Source: Winogradskya humida (GTDB taxonomy: Bacteria; Actinomycetota; Actinomycetes; Mycobacteriales; Micromonosporaceae). Taken from it: a stretch of 64,000 nt of DNA. Below are positions 41,423 to 49,988 of the stretch, one piece after another (position 1 is the first letter of the stretch; the number at the start of each line of letters is the position of its first letter). The DNA is taken from positions 1-64,000 of the forward strand of contig NZ_BOMN01000143.1 in the NCBI RefSeq assembly GCF_016862215.1, read 5' to 3'. A program made the position numbers and the translations under genes. A model generated the notes under the pieces. That model saw nothing but the letters and a program-made list of their open reading frames with translations. It searched no databases and was not told the origin of the DNA.

Positions 41423-42546
41423 ACACCATTCCAATTCTGCCGTACGGTCTCCTCGAGCTGCGCAAACTCCGCCGTCTCCGCACCCAGCAGTAGCCCCACC
41501 GCACCGAGCAGCGCGGCCTGCCCCTCCTCGAAACCCTCACACGCCCGGACGATCGAGATGACATGCGTCCGCGCGGTCGGACTGTAGGCGATCACCGAGC
41601 GGATATGCGTGGGCAACTCATCCACCAGAAGCCGCCGTTCATGCTCGTCACGAACCAGCCGTACCGCCAGTAGGGCCTCCACGATCCGCGACAGCTCCGC
41701 GACCCGCCCCGGCCGTCTGTCGGGCCTGGCCACCGCGGGAACAGGCTCGACCACCCCGGCCAGAGCACGCAGGTACGACGCCGCCCCGGCCGCCGCGTAC
41801 CCGTGCCACCCGTCGTTCTTGCGGTCATCGGCCAGATCGGAGACACCCCGAATCATGAACCACTCCCGGCCGTGCAACCCGGCACCGACGGAGATCCCGG
41901 AACCCTCCATCTCGAACGCGATGATGCCGTGAACATCCGCGAGCCCGTCCCGCAACACCGCGTCCCGCAACAACACGTCCGCACTGCCGATCGCACCCCG
42001 ATGCACCGACGGCGTGCCACCCTCCGGCGGCGGCCGGCGAAACCCGGGATTGACCCGCTCGAGCTCCGCCAGCACCGGCTCCCAGGGCCGCCTGCCGTCA
42101 TGCTGCCCCACGGCCAACCGGTTGTCGGCGGCCAGGAACATGGTGGAGATGTCCCCACTGGCCCGGCGCAGCTCCCGCGAACCATTCGTGGCTCGCAGAT
42201 GCCCGTAGTCGACGATGCCCCCGGTGGCACTGACGACATCACCCAGCCGAACCCCTGCAGCCGGCAACCCCGCCGCAATGCCACACATGACCACAACCCG
42301 TATCGACGGGAACGACCGGGCCATGTCGACAACCGTTGCCGCGGCATTCCGGGTCCCGTCCCGTGTCAGCATCACAGCCGCAACCCGATGCGGCACCCGC
42401 TCCTCCGCACTCGGCAACGTCCCCACGCAGTAGTAGCCCGGATCACCGGCCACCCGCAGATCCCGCACACCGTCCAGCACCGCCCGCACCGTGGCCAGCT
42501 CGATCGCTATCGCAGTCACGATTCCGATCGTCACTTCCCCGGGCAT
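41419..42546 (-). CDS. MTA/SAH-nucleosidase-fold protein with C-terminal effector-associated domain
   Basis: 375 residues from ATG 42546; a GTG at 42591 is an alternative. The first 280 residues are a purine-nucleoside phosphorylase/nucleosidase fold: VTIGIVTAIAIELATVRAVL, VVMCGIAAGLPAAGVRLGDV, IIAFEMEGSGI (ribose-binding Met-Glu) and IRGVSDLADDRK (catalytic Asp). The last roughly 90 residues form a separate helical domain (ELSRIVEALLAVRLVRDEHE ... ARTHVISIVRAC) of the EAD2-like adaptor type. The same pattern recurs at the N-terminus of the STAND protein nearby. Nucleosidase-adaptor fusions are known from predicted prokaryotic conflict systems, where the enzyme would destroy a nucleotide pool when recruited. 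The actual substrate is unknown. Confidence 0.8.
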   Translation of the reverse strand: MPGEVTIGIVTAIAIELATVRAVLDGVRDLRVAGDPGYYCVGTLPSAEERVPHRVAAVMLTRDGTRNAAATVVDMARSFPSIRVVVMCGIAAGLPAAGVRLGDVVSATGGIVDYGHLRATNGSRELRRASGDISTMFLAADNRLAVGQHDGRRPWEPVLAELERVNPGFRRPPPEGGTPSVHRGAIGSADVLLRDAVLRDGLADVHGIIAFEMEGSGISVGAGLHGREWFMIRGVSDLADDRKNDGWHGYAAAGAASYLRALAGVVEPVPAVARPDRRPGRVAELSRIVEALLAVRLVRDEHERRLLVDELPTHIRSVIAYSPTARTHVISIVRACEGFEEGQAALLGAVGLLLGAETAEFAQLEETVRQNWNGV

Positions 42547-42768
42547 CGACGTCCCCCGCTCGCCCCAGCGCATTCGCACCGGATTCGGCACGGCGTGAAT
42601 ACTCTATCGGCCTTTACTCACGCCCGGCCACCACTGAATAGTGCCTTCGGTGACCCGCGCGTATGAGACACTGACAGAGCTGAATGACCGAAAATCGGGG
42701 CACCGCACTGCCGTGTCAGCCGCAGCCTCAAGCCTCGCAGGGTCTGACGTGAGAAGGGAATCCACACC

Positions 42769-42945
42769 GTGGACCGCGATCCCCCGGAGATTGAAACGGA
42801 TCTGATCGACCTTTCGGCCACTTCCCTCCGGCAACTGCGCGATACCGACCATCGCCTGCTGACCACGTCGCAGGAGGCAATGTTGGAACAACTCGAACAT
42901 GCCCGCGCAAACCTCGGACAGGGTCCCCCGGGGCGCGTCGACTGA
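42769..42945 (+). CDS. 58-residue precursor-like peptide
   Basis: Starts at GTG 42769 with AAGGGA upstream, the only possible start after an in-frame TGA at 42745. The peptide contains TDLIDLSATSLRQLRDTDHR and continues as a helical segment (QEAMLEQLEHARANL) to the end PPGRVD. The segment D-L-S-x-x-S-L-x-x-L-R-x-x-D-x-x-L-L closely resembles the leader part I remember of FxSxx-COOH RiPP precursors, but the C-terminal F-x-S-x-x is absent. It sits between the nucleosidase and the FxsT-like gene, with the HExxH enzyme nearby. It could be a precursor, or a short regulatory relative of one. Codon use and local composition are less GC-rich than the flanking genes. Confidence 0.6.
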   Translation: MDRDPPEIETDLIDLSATSLRQLRDTDHRLLTTSQEAMLEQLEHARANLGQGPPGRVD

Positions 42946-43000
42946 ATAACGATGGCGCCGGTGCCCAGCACCGACGCCATCGCTCGACAGCTCGTTCGCC

Positions 43001-46000
43001 CTACAGTGGCATCGGATCGATGTCGCAGTCCGCCCGGAGATTCTGCAGAGCATTCAGCGTGGCGGGGTGGCGCGCGCCTAGCGCACGTCGAAGGCTCGCC
43101 AGCGTGTCCGAGAGGATCCGGTCCGCCTCGCTGATCCGGCCGGCCGCCCGCAGGTCTAGGGCCAGATTGACACTGCAGGCCAGCGTTGACGGATGCTCCG
43201 TGCCGAGGACCCGTTCCGATCGCGCGAGCGTGTCGGTGTCGCGCTCGTAGGCCGCTTGAAGATCGCCCAGCTTGAACAGGTCACTGGCGTAGTTGGTAGC
43301 GCAGATGAGGGTGACCGGGTGATCCGGGCCGAGCGTTTCCTCCAGCAGGGCCAGCGATTCCCGGTCGTGCTCCAACGCTTTCTCGACGGCTCCGTCGAGC
43401 CGGAGCACCACCGCGAGATTGGTCCTGGCCGACAACGTGTAAGTGTGTCGCTCGCCGAACAGCCGCAGGTATCTTGCCAGCGCGTCCTCGCCCACCTTCT
43501 GGGCGCTTTGGAGATCCCCGTCGTGACGAAGGTCGACGGCCAGGTTCTGCGCGGCAGCAATCGTGTCGGGGTGATCATCGCTATAGCGACGCTGATATTT
43601 GACGAAGGTCTCACTGGAGAGCTCCAACGCCCCGGGATGATCGCCTGCCTTGCGGCGCGTCACGGACAGCGCCCTGCCCATGCGCAAGGTCGCCGGTGCG
43701 TCGCTACCGAAGACAGCGATGCTGCGCTTGTAAGCGAGCTCGTGCTCCTGCCGGGTGGCCATGTAGTCGCCGGCCTCACGGCGGTCGATCAGCAGGTTGT
43801 AGAGCGAGAGCATCGTCGCGTTGTCATCGGGGCCCAGAACGTTGAGATGTCGACGGTAGTTCTCCCGGTCACTGCGCTCCGCCTCCCGGAACTCCCCCAG
43901 GAACCGCAGGCTCACCCCGAGAACGTTCACGCCGTTCAAGGTGATGGGATCGTCCATGCCGAACGCCCGCCGCGCGACATCGACCGAACTGCGGTCCAGC
44001 TCCTTCGCGGCCTTGAAATCCCCGCTCGCCCTCAGGACTGCCGAGACGAGCCACATCGCATCGAGTGTGCCCTCGTCCTCGTCGCCGAAGGTCTGCCGGT
44101 ATCGCTCGAGCGTCTCCTGATTCAGGGTCCGCGCTTCCCGGTACTTACCGTTGACCAAATACATCCAGCCGAGCCACTTCGCGACCCGTAGGGTGTGGCC
44201 GTCGACCGGGCCCCGATCGATGACGCGATGCCTGTAGGCCTGTGCGGCCAACGCCTCGCTGCCCTCGTGATCACCGAAGTAGTAGAGGTAGCGCATCACG
44301 CCGAACACAAGGTCGTGAACCCGCGGATCCGGCGATGCGACCGCGTCAGAGGCATCGACGTGCGCCCGCAGGACACCGTACATCTCCCATTGCTTCCGTC
44401 CGCCCGGATCGTTCGGGTTCGCGTTCGCCAGCAGGGTATGGGCACCGCGACGCATCAGCTCCTGCTGCTCGAGATCCATGCTGTCCGTGAGCACCAGCCG
44501 GATGAGGCGGTGAATCTGCAGCGTGTTGTCCCGGTGGTCGTACTTCGCCAGGCCCAGCCGCAGAATGTCACGGATCACCCTGCCGATGCTGTAGGTGTCA
44601 CGCAGCGTCGCATCGAGTTCCGGCGTGATCTCGGCCGCACTCGAACCGGTGAACAGATTGCGCGAAATGGGCTCGGGTGCGAGAAACGAACAGACCTGCA
44701 GAAGTTGCAGCGCCGCGAGGTTGTCGACGGTCAGTTTTTCGAGCGACATGCTCCATGCCGCCCGGACGGTGAGCCGGTAATCCGGTGGCGGATCCACATC
44801 GAACAGCTCGAGCCGTTTATCGCTCAGGAGCCGCAGATACTCCGTGGCGTCCATACCGGTGGTCGCCCGCCACGCGGAGGCTGCCTCGATCGCCAGCGGC
44901 AGATCACCGAGCGCCATCGCCAGGCTGTTCGCGTCGCCGTCCGCGAGGTCGGGGTTCCTGTTCCGCAGGAAAGCGATGCTCTCCTCACGGGTGAAGACGT
45001 CGACCTCCAGCGCCCGGGTGCCGCGCTCCCATTCCGGGTTGCGTGACGTGACGAGAATACGTCCCGCACCACCGGTGGGAAAGAATTTCCGCACCTCTAC
45101 CGGATCTTCCGCGTTGTCGAAGATCAGCAACCAGTCACGATAATCCGTGCCTCCGGTGCTGAGCGCTTGTTTCACCGCCGGGACGGCAGCGTTGGCCTCG
45201 GGGCTGACATCGAGCCCGAGTCGCTGCGCGAGCTTGGTCAGCGAGGTCAGAATCTGGCCGATCTCCTCGGCGGGAATCCACCACACGAGGTCGAACTCGC
45301 TGCTGTGCAGGTGAACATATTCAATGGCGATCTGAGATTTACCGACGCCACCCATCCCGTGAATTGCCTGGGGCAAGACGGCGGTTTCGCGGCGCATATT
45401 CAACTCGCGATGTAAATTGTCGAGGAACTCACCGCGACCGGTGAAGTCAGGATTTCGCTGCGGCACGTCACCCCACACCTGGGGAAGCTTCTCCAGGTCT
45501 TGCGTCGTGTCGGCGACCTGAGCCATATCTTCTCCATTCTCAACGCTCATGTCGCCATGAGTCACCGAAGCGGCCTCAACCTCCGCATCCGGGGCGCCCA
45601 CGTCGAGACCATCGTGAGATGACCCGAGATTTATTTGCATTTCAGGCGTCAACATTACACCATTTTGCGGGAGTAAAGCAGTGTATGGCGGTTTTCCCGA
45701 ATCCGACGCGCCCCCCTCCGGATCCATTACTTCGAGGGGGCCGGCAGGACGCGGGCCCGGCACTAAGGCCCCTGCCCCCGCCTCGGCGAAAATCTCGTCC
45801 GAGAGCTCGAGCCGATCGGCGACCTCGGCGATCCACGCGTCGAGCTCGGACCGCAGGGGACCGTTCAGACCCGCCGTAGCACGATGAGCGAAGATCAGTG
45901 CGGTGGCCACGCCCTCAGCGTTGCGCGCGGCCAGGCCCTCGAACACCTGGACCAGATCCCGCGGGCCCGGCGGGGCCTCCGGCAGGAGCTCCCGGGTCAG

Positions 46001-46402
46001 CGGCTGCCACCACGCCGGATCGTCGGCCTCGGCCGTCGCGCGGCGGAGCAACTCGTGCACATGCTGCGTTTCACCAGGCAGTAACAGACTGGCCAGCGAC
46101 GCCGACTCCACCAGCGAACCGACCAGCCGCGTAGCCGGCGCCTCCGGCGCCATCACCGCCAGCGCCTCCTTGAGTGCGCGTAGCGCCCCGCGGGTGCCGA
46201 TACAGGTGAGCACGATTTCTATGACATGGGTACGGGCCTGGTCTCGTTCCGGCACGTCCGGGAACATCCGCACATCGCGCCGAACGAGGTTAATCAACAG
46301 CCGCCGGTCCGCGAGACTGTGGGTGACAGGCACGTCGACCAACGCGGCAACCAGCGCCTTGCGGAGCTCTGCCGCCGGGTCCTTCCTGACGGCGTGAGTC
46401 AC
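43001..46402 (-). CDS. STAND NTPase with N-terminal adaptor domain, NB-ARC and TPR array (FxSxx-COOH system TPR protein type)
   Basis: 1133 residues from GTG 46402, with GGGGG upstream; longer starts lack a site. N-terminus (about 10-95): helical adaptor ELRKALVAALVDVPVTH ... ADRRLLINLV ... ARTHVIEIVLTC. A charged linker follows to about 305. NB-ARC: PQRNPDFTGRGEFLDNL, Walker A HGMGGVGKSQIA (about 348-359), Walker B WLLIFDNAED (about 424), GRILVTSRNPEW, and GDLPLAIEAAS. From about 690 there are 8-9 kinesin-light-chain-like TPRs, each with an LxxxxGDxxxAxxLxxxxLxxxxRxxGxxHPxTL pattern. Proteins of this architecture are annotated as FxSxx-COOH system tetratricopeptide proteins. Likely a sensor/scaffold that switches on ATP binding. 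Confidence 0.85.
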   Translation of the reverse strand: MTHAVRKDPAAELRKALVAALVDVPVTHSLADRRLLINLVRRDVRMFPDVPERDQARTHVIEIVLTCIGTRGALRALKEALAVMAPEAPATRLVGSLVESASLASLLLPGETQHVHELLRRATAEADDPAWWQPLTRELLPEAPPGPRDLVQVFEGLAARNAEGVATALIFAHRATAGLNGPLRSELDAWIAEVADRLELSDEIFAEAGAGALVPGPRPAGPLEVMDPEGGASDSGKPPYTALLPQNGVMLTPEMQINLGSSHDGLDVGAPDAEVEAASVTHGDMSVENGEDMAQVADTTQDLEKLPQVWGDVPQRNPDFTGRGEFLDNLHRELNMRRETAVLPQAIHGMGGVGKSQIAIEYVHLHSSEFDLVWWIPAEEIGQILTSLTKLAQRLGLDVSPEANAAVPAVKQALSTGGTDYRDWLLIFDNAEDPVEVRKFFPTGGAGRILVTSRNPEWERGTRALEVDVFTREESIAFLRNRNPDLADGDANSLAMALGDLPLAIEAASAWRATTGMDATEYLRLLSDKRLELFDVDPPPDYRLTVRAAWSMSLEKLTVDNLAALQLLQVCSFLAPEPISRNLFTGSSAAEITPELDATLRDTYSIGRVIRDILRLGLAKYDHRDNTLQIHRLIRLVLTDSMDLEQQELMRRGAHTLLANANPNDPGGRKQWEMYGVLRAHVDASDAVASPDPRVHDLVFGVMRYLYYFGDHEGSEALAAQAYRHRVIDRGPVDGHTLRVAKWLGWMYLVNGKYREARTLNQETLERYRQTFGDEDEGTLDAMWLVSAVLRASGDFKAAKELDRSSVDVARRAFGMDDPITLNGVNVLGVSLRFLGEFREAERSDRENYRRHLNVLGPDDNATMLSLYNLLIDRREAGDYMATRQEHELAYKRSIAVFGSDAPATLRMGRALSVTRRKAGDHPGALELSSETFVKYQRRYSDDHPDTIAAAQNLAVDLRHDGDLQSAQKVGEDALARYLRLFGERHTYTLSARTNLAVVLRLDGAVEKALEHDRESLALLEETLGPDHPVTLICATNYASDLFKLGDLQAAYERDTDTLARSERVLGTEHPSTLACSVNLALDLRAAGRISEADRILSDTLASLRRALGARHPATLNALQNLRADCDIDPMPL

Positions 46403-46878
46403 ATCAGGCCCCCAATGCGCTGACGAAGGTCGATGGACCCCATGCTCTACCCAAAGTGCCGACAATGCAAAGACCGATATGCGTCAGTCATCGCCAGAGG
46501 AAACCGGCGATGGCCACCACTACGGCCTCGGCAACCGGCATCGCCTGGCAGAAAAAGCAATGAGCACGCAATTAACCGGCAACCTTGACCTGCACCGGCT
46601 ATGCCGACGCGGACCAGAGATTAGCAGAACCAATTCGCCCGCTGCTCCTTAGTAGATGGTCGTTAGGCGAACACCTACTATGCGTTTTTCATTCGCAGAG
46701 CCAGATGCAGCGGATACGCCCTCCCAGCCGGGCGCGTGCGGATTTTCCCGGTGTCCGCTCTATGGGACGGGGCGGCTGTCGGCAGACCCGGCAGGCCGGC
46801 AAGCAGTCAGCGCGCACGACACCGGCGGCCTCTCGCTACATCCGGTCGCGATGACCCCCGCGACCGCCGCCGGGCGAC
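46403..46878. other. Intergenic stretch upstream of the STAND gene
   Basis: About 475 bases, more A/T-rich in the first 300 than the surroundings. It should carry the STAND promoter. An imperfect inverted repeat TAGTAG...CTACTA lies near 46650-46676. Short open frames on the plus strand have no ribosome sites and no family resemblance. No RNA gene recognised. Confidence 0.4.
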
Positions 46879-47466
46879 CTACCTGCCGGCGATCTGGGGG
46901 CGGGAGTACGGCTTGGAGACCACTTCGACGTTGCTGAACCAGGAGGTGACGGTGATGCGGATCTCGGGGGTGCCGGCGACGCGGGGCACCGGGGCGAGGT
47001 GGATGTTGCGGGAGGTGAACATCGCTGGGCCGCTTACGTCGACCTCGACGCCTTCGGGGACGATGACTTTGAGTTCGCCGAAGGTGCAGCTGCCGTCGAT
47101 CTCGATGATGCTCTGGTCGGTGAGGATCTCGCGCAGGTCGAGCTCGGTCGCGCCGAAGATGGTGCGGACGGTCAGTTTCGGGGTGCGCAGGCGCCAGCGG
47201 CCACGGCGTTTGACGTCGCTGAAGATGCTGATGACGCGGTCGACCGTAGTGGCGGAGCCCACGATGGGGGCGGGGGCGAGGTCAGCGGTGGCCCGCACGA
47301 GTTCGGCGGAGGTCGCCGCGGCCCAGACCCCACCCACCCGGGCGCTGAACTCCTCGAGGGTCAGTTTGCCCTCGCCGCAGGCGCGCTGCAGCACCTCGGC
47401 CGCGCGGGCGCGGTCATCGTCGGAAGGGTCTCCATCGGACGGTGGTACCCGCATCGGCGTAGTCAC
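46879..47466 (-). CDS. DUF1707 and LiaF-like-domain protein
   Basis: 195 residues from GTG 47466. The N-terminal DUF1707 domain (about 12-65) reads DDDRARAAEVLQRACGEGKL and TLEEFSARVGGVWAA. The second half (about 95-190) is a beta-rich LiaF/DUF2154-like domain: IFGATELDLREILTDQS, CTFGELKVIVPEGVEVDV, PEIRITVTSWFSNVEV. It has no membrane helix. LiaF-type domains act in cell-envelope stress sensing in Firmicutes; in actinobacteria the role of this combination is unknown. It ends just before the STAND gene's upstream region and faces away from the terminator at 47494. Confidence 0.85.
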   Translation of the reverse strand: MTTPMRVPPSDGDPSDDDRARAAEVLQRACGEGKLTLEEFSARVGGVWAAATSAELVRATADLAPAPIVGSATTVDRVISIFSDVKRRGRWRLRTPKLTVRTIFGATELDLREILTDQSIIEIDGSCTFGELKVIVPEGVEVDVSGPAMFTSRNIHLAPVPRVAGTPEIRITVTSWFSNVEVVSKPYSRPQIAGR

Positions 47467-47493
47467 GCTGCGATCCTAGGCGGTGCCGCACAG

Positions 47494-47525
47494 AAAAAGG
47501 GGCCGCCGCGGTGAGCGGCGGCCCC
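47494..47525 (-). terminator. Rho-independent terminator after the NUDIX gene
   Basis: On the minus strand GGGGCCGCCGC pairs perfectly with GCGGCGGCCCC around a five-base loop and is followed by TTTTT. It closes the pyrG-NUDIX transcription unit and marks the boundary with the accessory block. Confidence 0.9.
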
Positions 47526-47532
47526 GGGGAAG

Positions 47533-48114
47533 CTATGCGGGGCGCAGGGTGGCCCAGCCGTCGTCGCGGGCGCGGGCCGTGCTCAGCAGGCCGGCCACCG
47601 CGGCGGCGTTGGTGATGTCGCCGCGCAGGACCATCGCGACCGCCTCGTCGAGCTCGATCCAGGCGAGTTCGATGTCGGCTTCCTCGTCCTGGCGCTCGTG
47701 GCGGTCGGCCTCGGGCACCGGGGACAGCTCGCGGGCCAGGAAGATGCGGATGGTCTCGGCGGTGAAGCCCGGTGAGGTGTGCAGGTCGACGAGCAGGTCG
47801 TAGCGGGCTGCCACGAGGTCTGCCTCCTCGCCGAGTTCGCGGGCCGCCGCGGCGACGAGGTCCTCGCCGTCGACGTCGCGCAGGCCTGCGGGGAGCTCCC
47901 AGAGCTGGGTGCCGACCGGGTGGCGGTACTGCTTGATGAGGGCCACGCGGCCGACCTCGTCGAGGGCCACCACACCGACGGCGTTCTTGTTGATCACGAT
48001 GTCGCGGTGGGCGGTGCCGCCGCTGCTCATGGTGATCTCGTCGGTGTAGACGGTGAAGATCGGGCCCGAGTATCGCTCCGTACGCGACTTGGTCTCGTGC
48101 TCGAAAGCCGTCAT
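47533..48114 (-). CDS. NUDIX hydrolase, ADP-ribose pyrophosphatase type
   Basis: 193 residues from ATG 48114, overlapping the pyrG stop (ATGA). NUDIX box GLRDVDGEDLVAAAARELGE EADL lies at about 77-99, with the RELGEE metal-binding core, preceded by the typical strand KQYRHPVGTQLWELPAG. The SPGFTAETIRIFLARELSPV segment fits the ADP-ribose/NudF group. It degrades ADP-ribose to AMP and ribose-5-phosphate. Usually followed by xerD in actinobacteria; here an accessory block of about 11 kb intervenes. Confidence 0.93.
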   Translation of the reverse strand: MTAFEHETKSRTERYSGPIFTVYTDEITMSSGGTAHRDIVINKNAVGVVALDEVGRVALIKQYRHPVGTQLWELPAGLRDVDGEDLVAAAARELGEEADLVAARYDLLVDLHTSPGFTAETIRIFLARELSPVPEADRHERQDEEADIELAWIELDEAVAMVLRGDITNAAAVAGLLSTARARDDGWATLRPA

Positions 48115-49835
48115 GAGGCGGCGACCGCGGTCTTCGAGGTGTCGGGCTCGGCGGACGGCTCGACCTGCACGGGCAGTTCGTCGGCGGCGTTGTAGTCGAC
48201 GGCGGCCTTCACGAACGCCGTGAACAGCGGGTGCGCCCGGGTCGGGCGGCTCTTGAGCTCCGGGTGGGCCTGGGTGGCCACGAAGAACGGGTGCTGCTCG
48301 CGGTCGAGCTCGATGAACTCGACCAGGCGGCCGTCCGGGGAGGTGCCGGAGAACTTGAGGCCCGCGTCGCTGAGCTTGGCCCGGAAGTCGTTGTTGACCT
48401 CGTAGCGGTGCCGGTGGCGCTCGGAGATCTCCTCGCTGCCGTACGCCTCCGCGACCAGCGATCCCGGGGTCAGGGCGGCCGGGTACGCCCCGAGGCGCAT
48501 CGTGCCGCCCAGGTCGCCCTTGCCCGCGACGATGTCCTCCTGGTCGGCCATCGTGGAGATGACCGGGTAAGGGGCCTGCTCGTCGAACTCGAGGGAGTTG
48601 GCGCCCTTGAGGCCGGCCATGTTGCGGGCCGCGTCGATCGTCATGCACTGCAGGCCCAGGCACAGTCCGAGGATCGGGATGCCGTTCTCGCGGGCGTACC
48701 GGGAAGTGTTGATCTTGCCTTCGATGCCGCGGATGCCGAAGCCGCCGGGGATGACGATGCCGTCGACGCCCTTGAGCGCGGCGGCCGCACCGGCGGGGGT
48801 GTCGGCGTCGTCGCTGGGGACCCAGCGCAGCTGCACCTTGGCCATGTTCGCGAAGCCGGCGGCGCGGATCGCCTCACTGACCGACAGGTACGCGTCCGGC
48901 AGGTCGACGTACTTGCCGACGAGGGCGACGGTGATCGTCCGCCGCGGGTGGTGCACGCGCTCGAGCAGGTCGTCCCAGGTGGACCAGTCGACGTCGCGGA
49001 ACGACAGGCCGAGCCGGCGCACGACGTACGCGTCGAGGCCCTCGCGGTGCAGCACCTTGGGGATGTCGTAGATGCTCGGGGCGTCCGGGCAGGCCACGAC
49101 GGCCTCACGGTCTACGTCGCAGTACAGCGACAGCTTGTGCTTGAGCTTGTCCGGGATCTCGCGGTCGCTGCGGCACACGAGCGCGTCGGGCTGGATACCG
49201 ATGTTGCGCAGCGTCGCCACGGAGTGCTGGGTGGGCTTGGTCTTCAGCTCACCGGACGGCGCGAGATACGGGATCAGCGACACGTGCAGGTAGAAGACGC
49301 GGTCGCGGCCGATCTCGTGGCGTACCTGGCGGATGGCCTCCAGGAACGGCAGTGACTCCATGTCACCGACCGTGCCACCCACCTCGGTGATCACGACGTC
49401 CGGCACGCGGCCGAAGTCGTCGGGTGAGGCCATCGCGAAGATGCGCTCTTTGATCTCGTTGGTGACGTGCGGGATGACCTGCACGGTGTCGCCGAGGTAT
49501 TCGCCGCGGCGCTCCTTGGCGATGACGGCCGAGTAGATCTGGCCGGTGGTGACGTTCGCCTTCGCCGACAGCGGGCGGTCGAGGAAGCGCTCGTAGTGAC
49601 CGACGTCGAGGTCGGTCTCGGCACCGTCCTCGGTGACGAAGACCTCTCCGTGCTGGAAAGGGTTCATCGTGCCGGGGTCGACGTTCAGATAGGGGTCGAG
49701 CTTCTGCATGACGACCCGCAGCCCGCGTGCGGTCAACAGGTTGCCGAGGCTGGAGGCGGTGAGGCCCTTGCCCAGCGAGGAGGCAACGCCTCCGGTGACG
49801 AAGATGTGCCGCGTCTCGCGCACTGAAGGTGCCAA
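48111..49835 (-). CDS. pyrG: CTP synthase
   Basis: 574 residues from TTG 49835, chosen because GGGAG lies six bases upstream and the family N-terminus (APSVRETRHIFVTGGVASSL) begins there. Synthetase domain: GKGLTASSLGNLL, KLDPYLNVDPGTMNPFQHGE, EVGGTVGDMESLPFLEA. Glutaminase domain: GIVIPGGFGIRG, catalytic Cys in GLCLGLQCM, and His/Glu near THAHPE-like TQAHPELKSRP. It makes CTP from UTP, glutamine and ATP. An actinobacterial C-terminal extension of about 25 residues is present. Overlaps the NUDIX gene by four bases. Confidence 0.97.
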   Translation of the reverse strand: MAPSVRETRHIFVTGGVASSLGKGLTASSLGNLLTARGLRVVMQKLDPYLNVDPGTMNPFQHGEVFVTEDGAETDLDVGHYERFLDRPLSAKANVTTGQIYSAVIAKERRGEYLGDTVQVIPHVTNEIKERIFAMASPDDFGRVPDVVITEVGGTVGDMESLPFLEAIRQVRHEIGRDRVFYLHVSLIPYLAPSGELKTKPTQHSVATLRNIGIQPDALVCRSDREIPDKLKHKLSLYCDVDREAVVACPDAPSIYDIPKVLHREGLDAYVVRRLGLSFRDVDWSTWDDLLERVHHPRRTITVALVGKYVDLPDAYLSVSEAIRAAGFANMAKVQLRWVPSDDADTPAGAAAALKGVDGIVIPGGFGIRGIEGKINTSRYARENGIPILGLCLGLQCMTIDAARNMAGLKGANSLEFDEQAPYPVISTMADQEDIVAGKGDLGGTMRLGAYPAALTPGSLVAEAYGSEEISERHRHRYEVNNDFRAKLSDAGLKFSGTSPDGRLVEFIELDREQHPFFVATQAHPELKSRPTRAHPLFTAFVKAAVDYNAADELPVQVEPSAEPDTSKTAVAAS

Positions 49836-49988
49836 GGCCTGCTCCCGTGGTCGGTCAAAATAGTGTTGCAGACCGGCGCCCACCCCAGATTCTCCAGAAA
49901 GCAGAGCTGAAAGAAGGCGCCATCCACGGGATTTCACGATAACACCTTGGTGGGACGACGCACGTTCGGGCTGGTCGCCGCGCGTGTC

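Noticed and set aside
42952..43134. A 60-codon plus-strand frame after the precursor-like peptide as a second peptide
   Set aside because: No ribosome site, and it lies mostly antisense to the conserved TPR end of the STAND gene.
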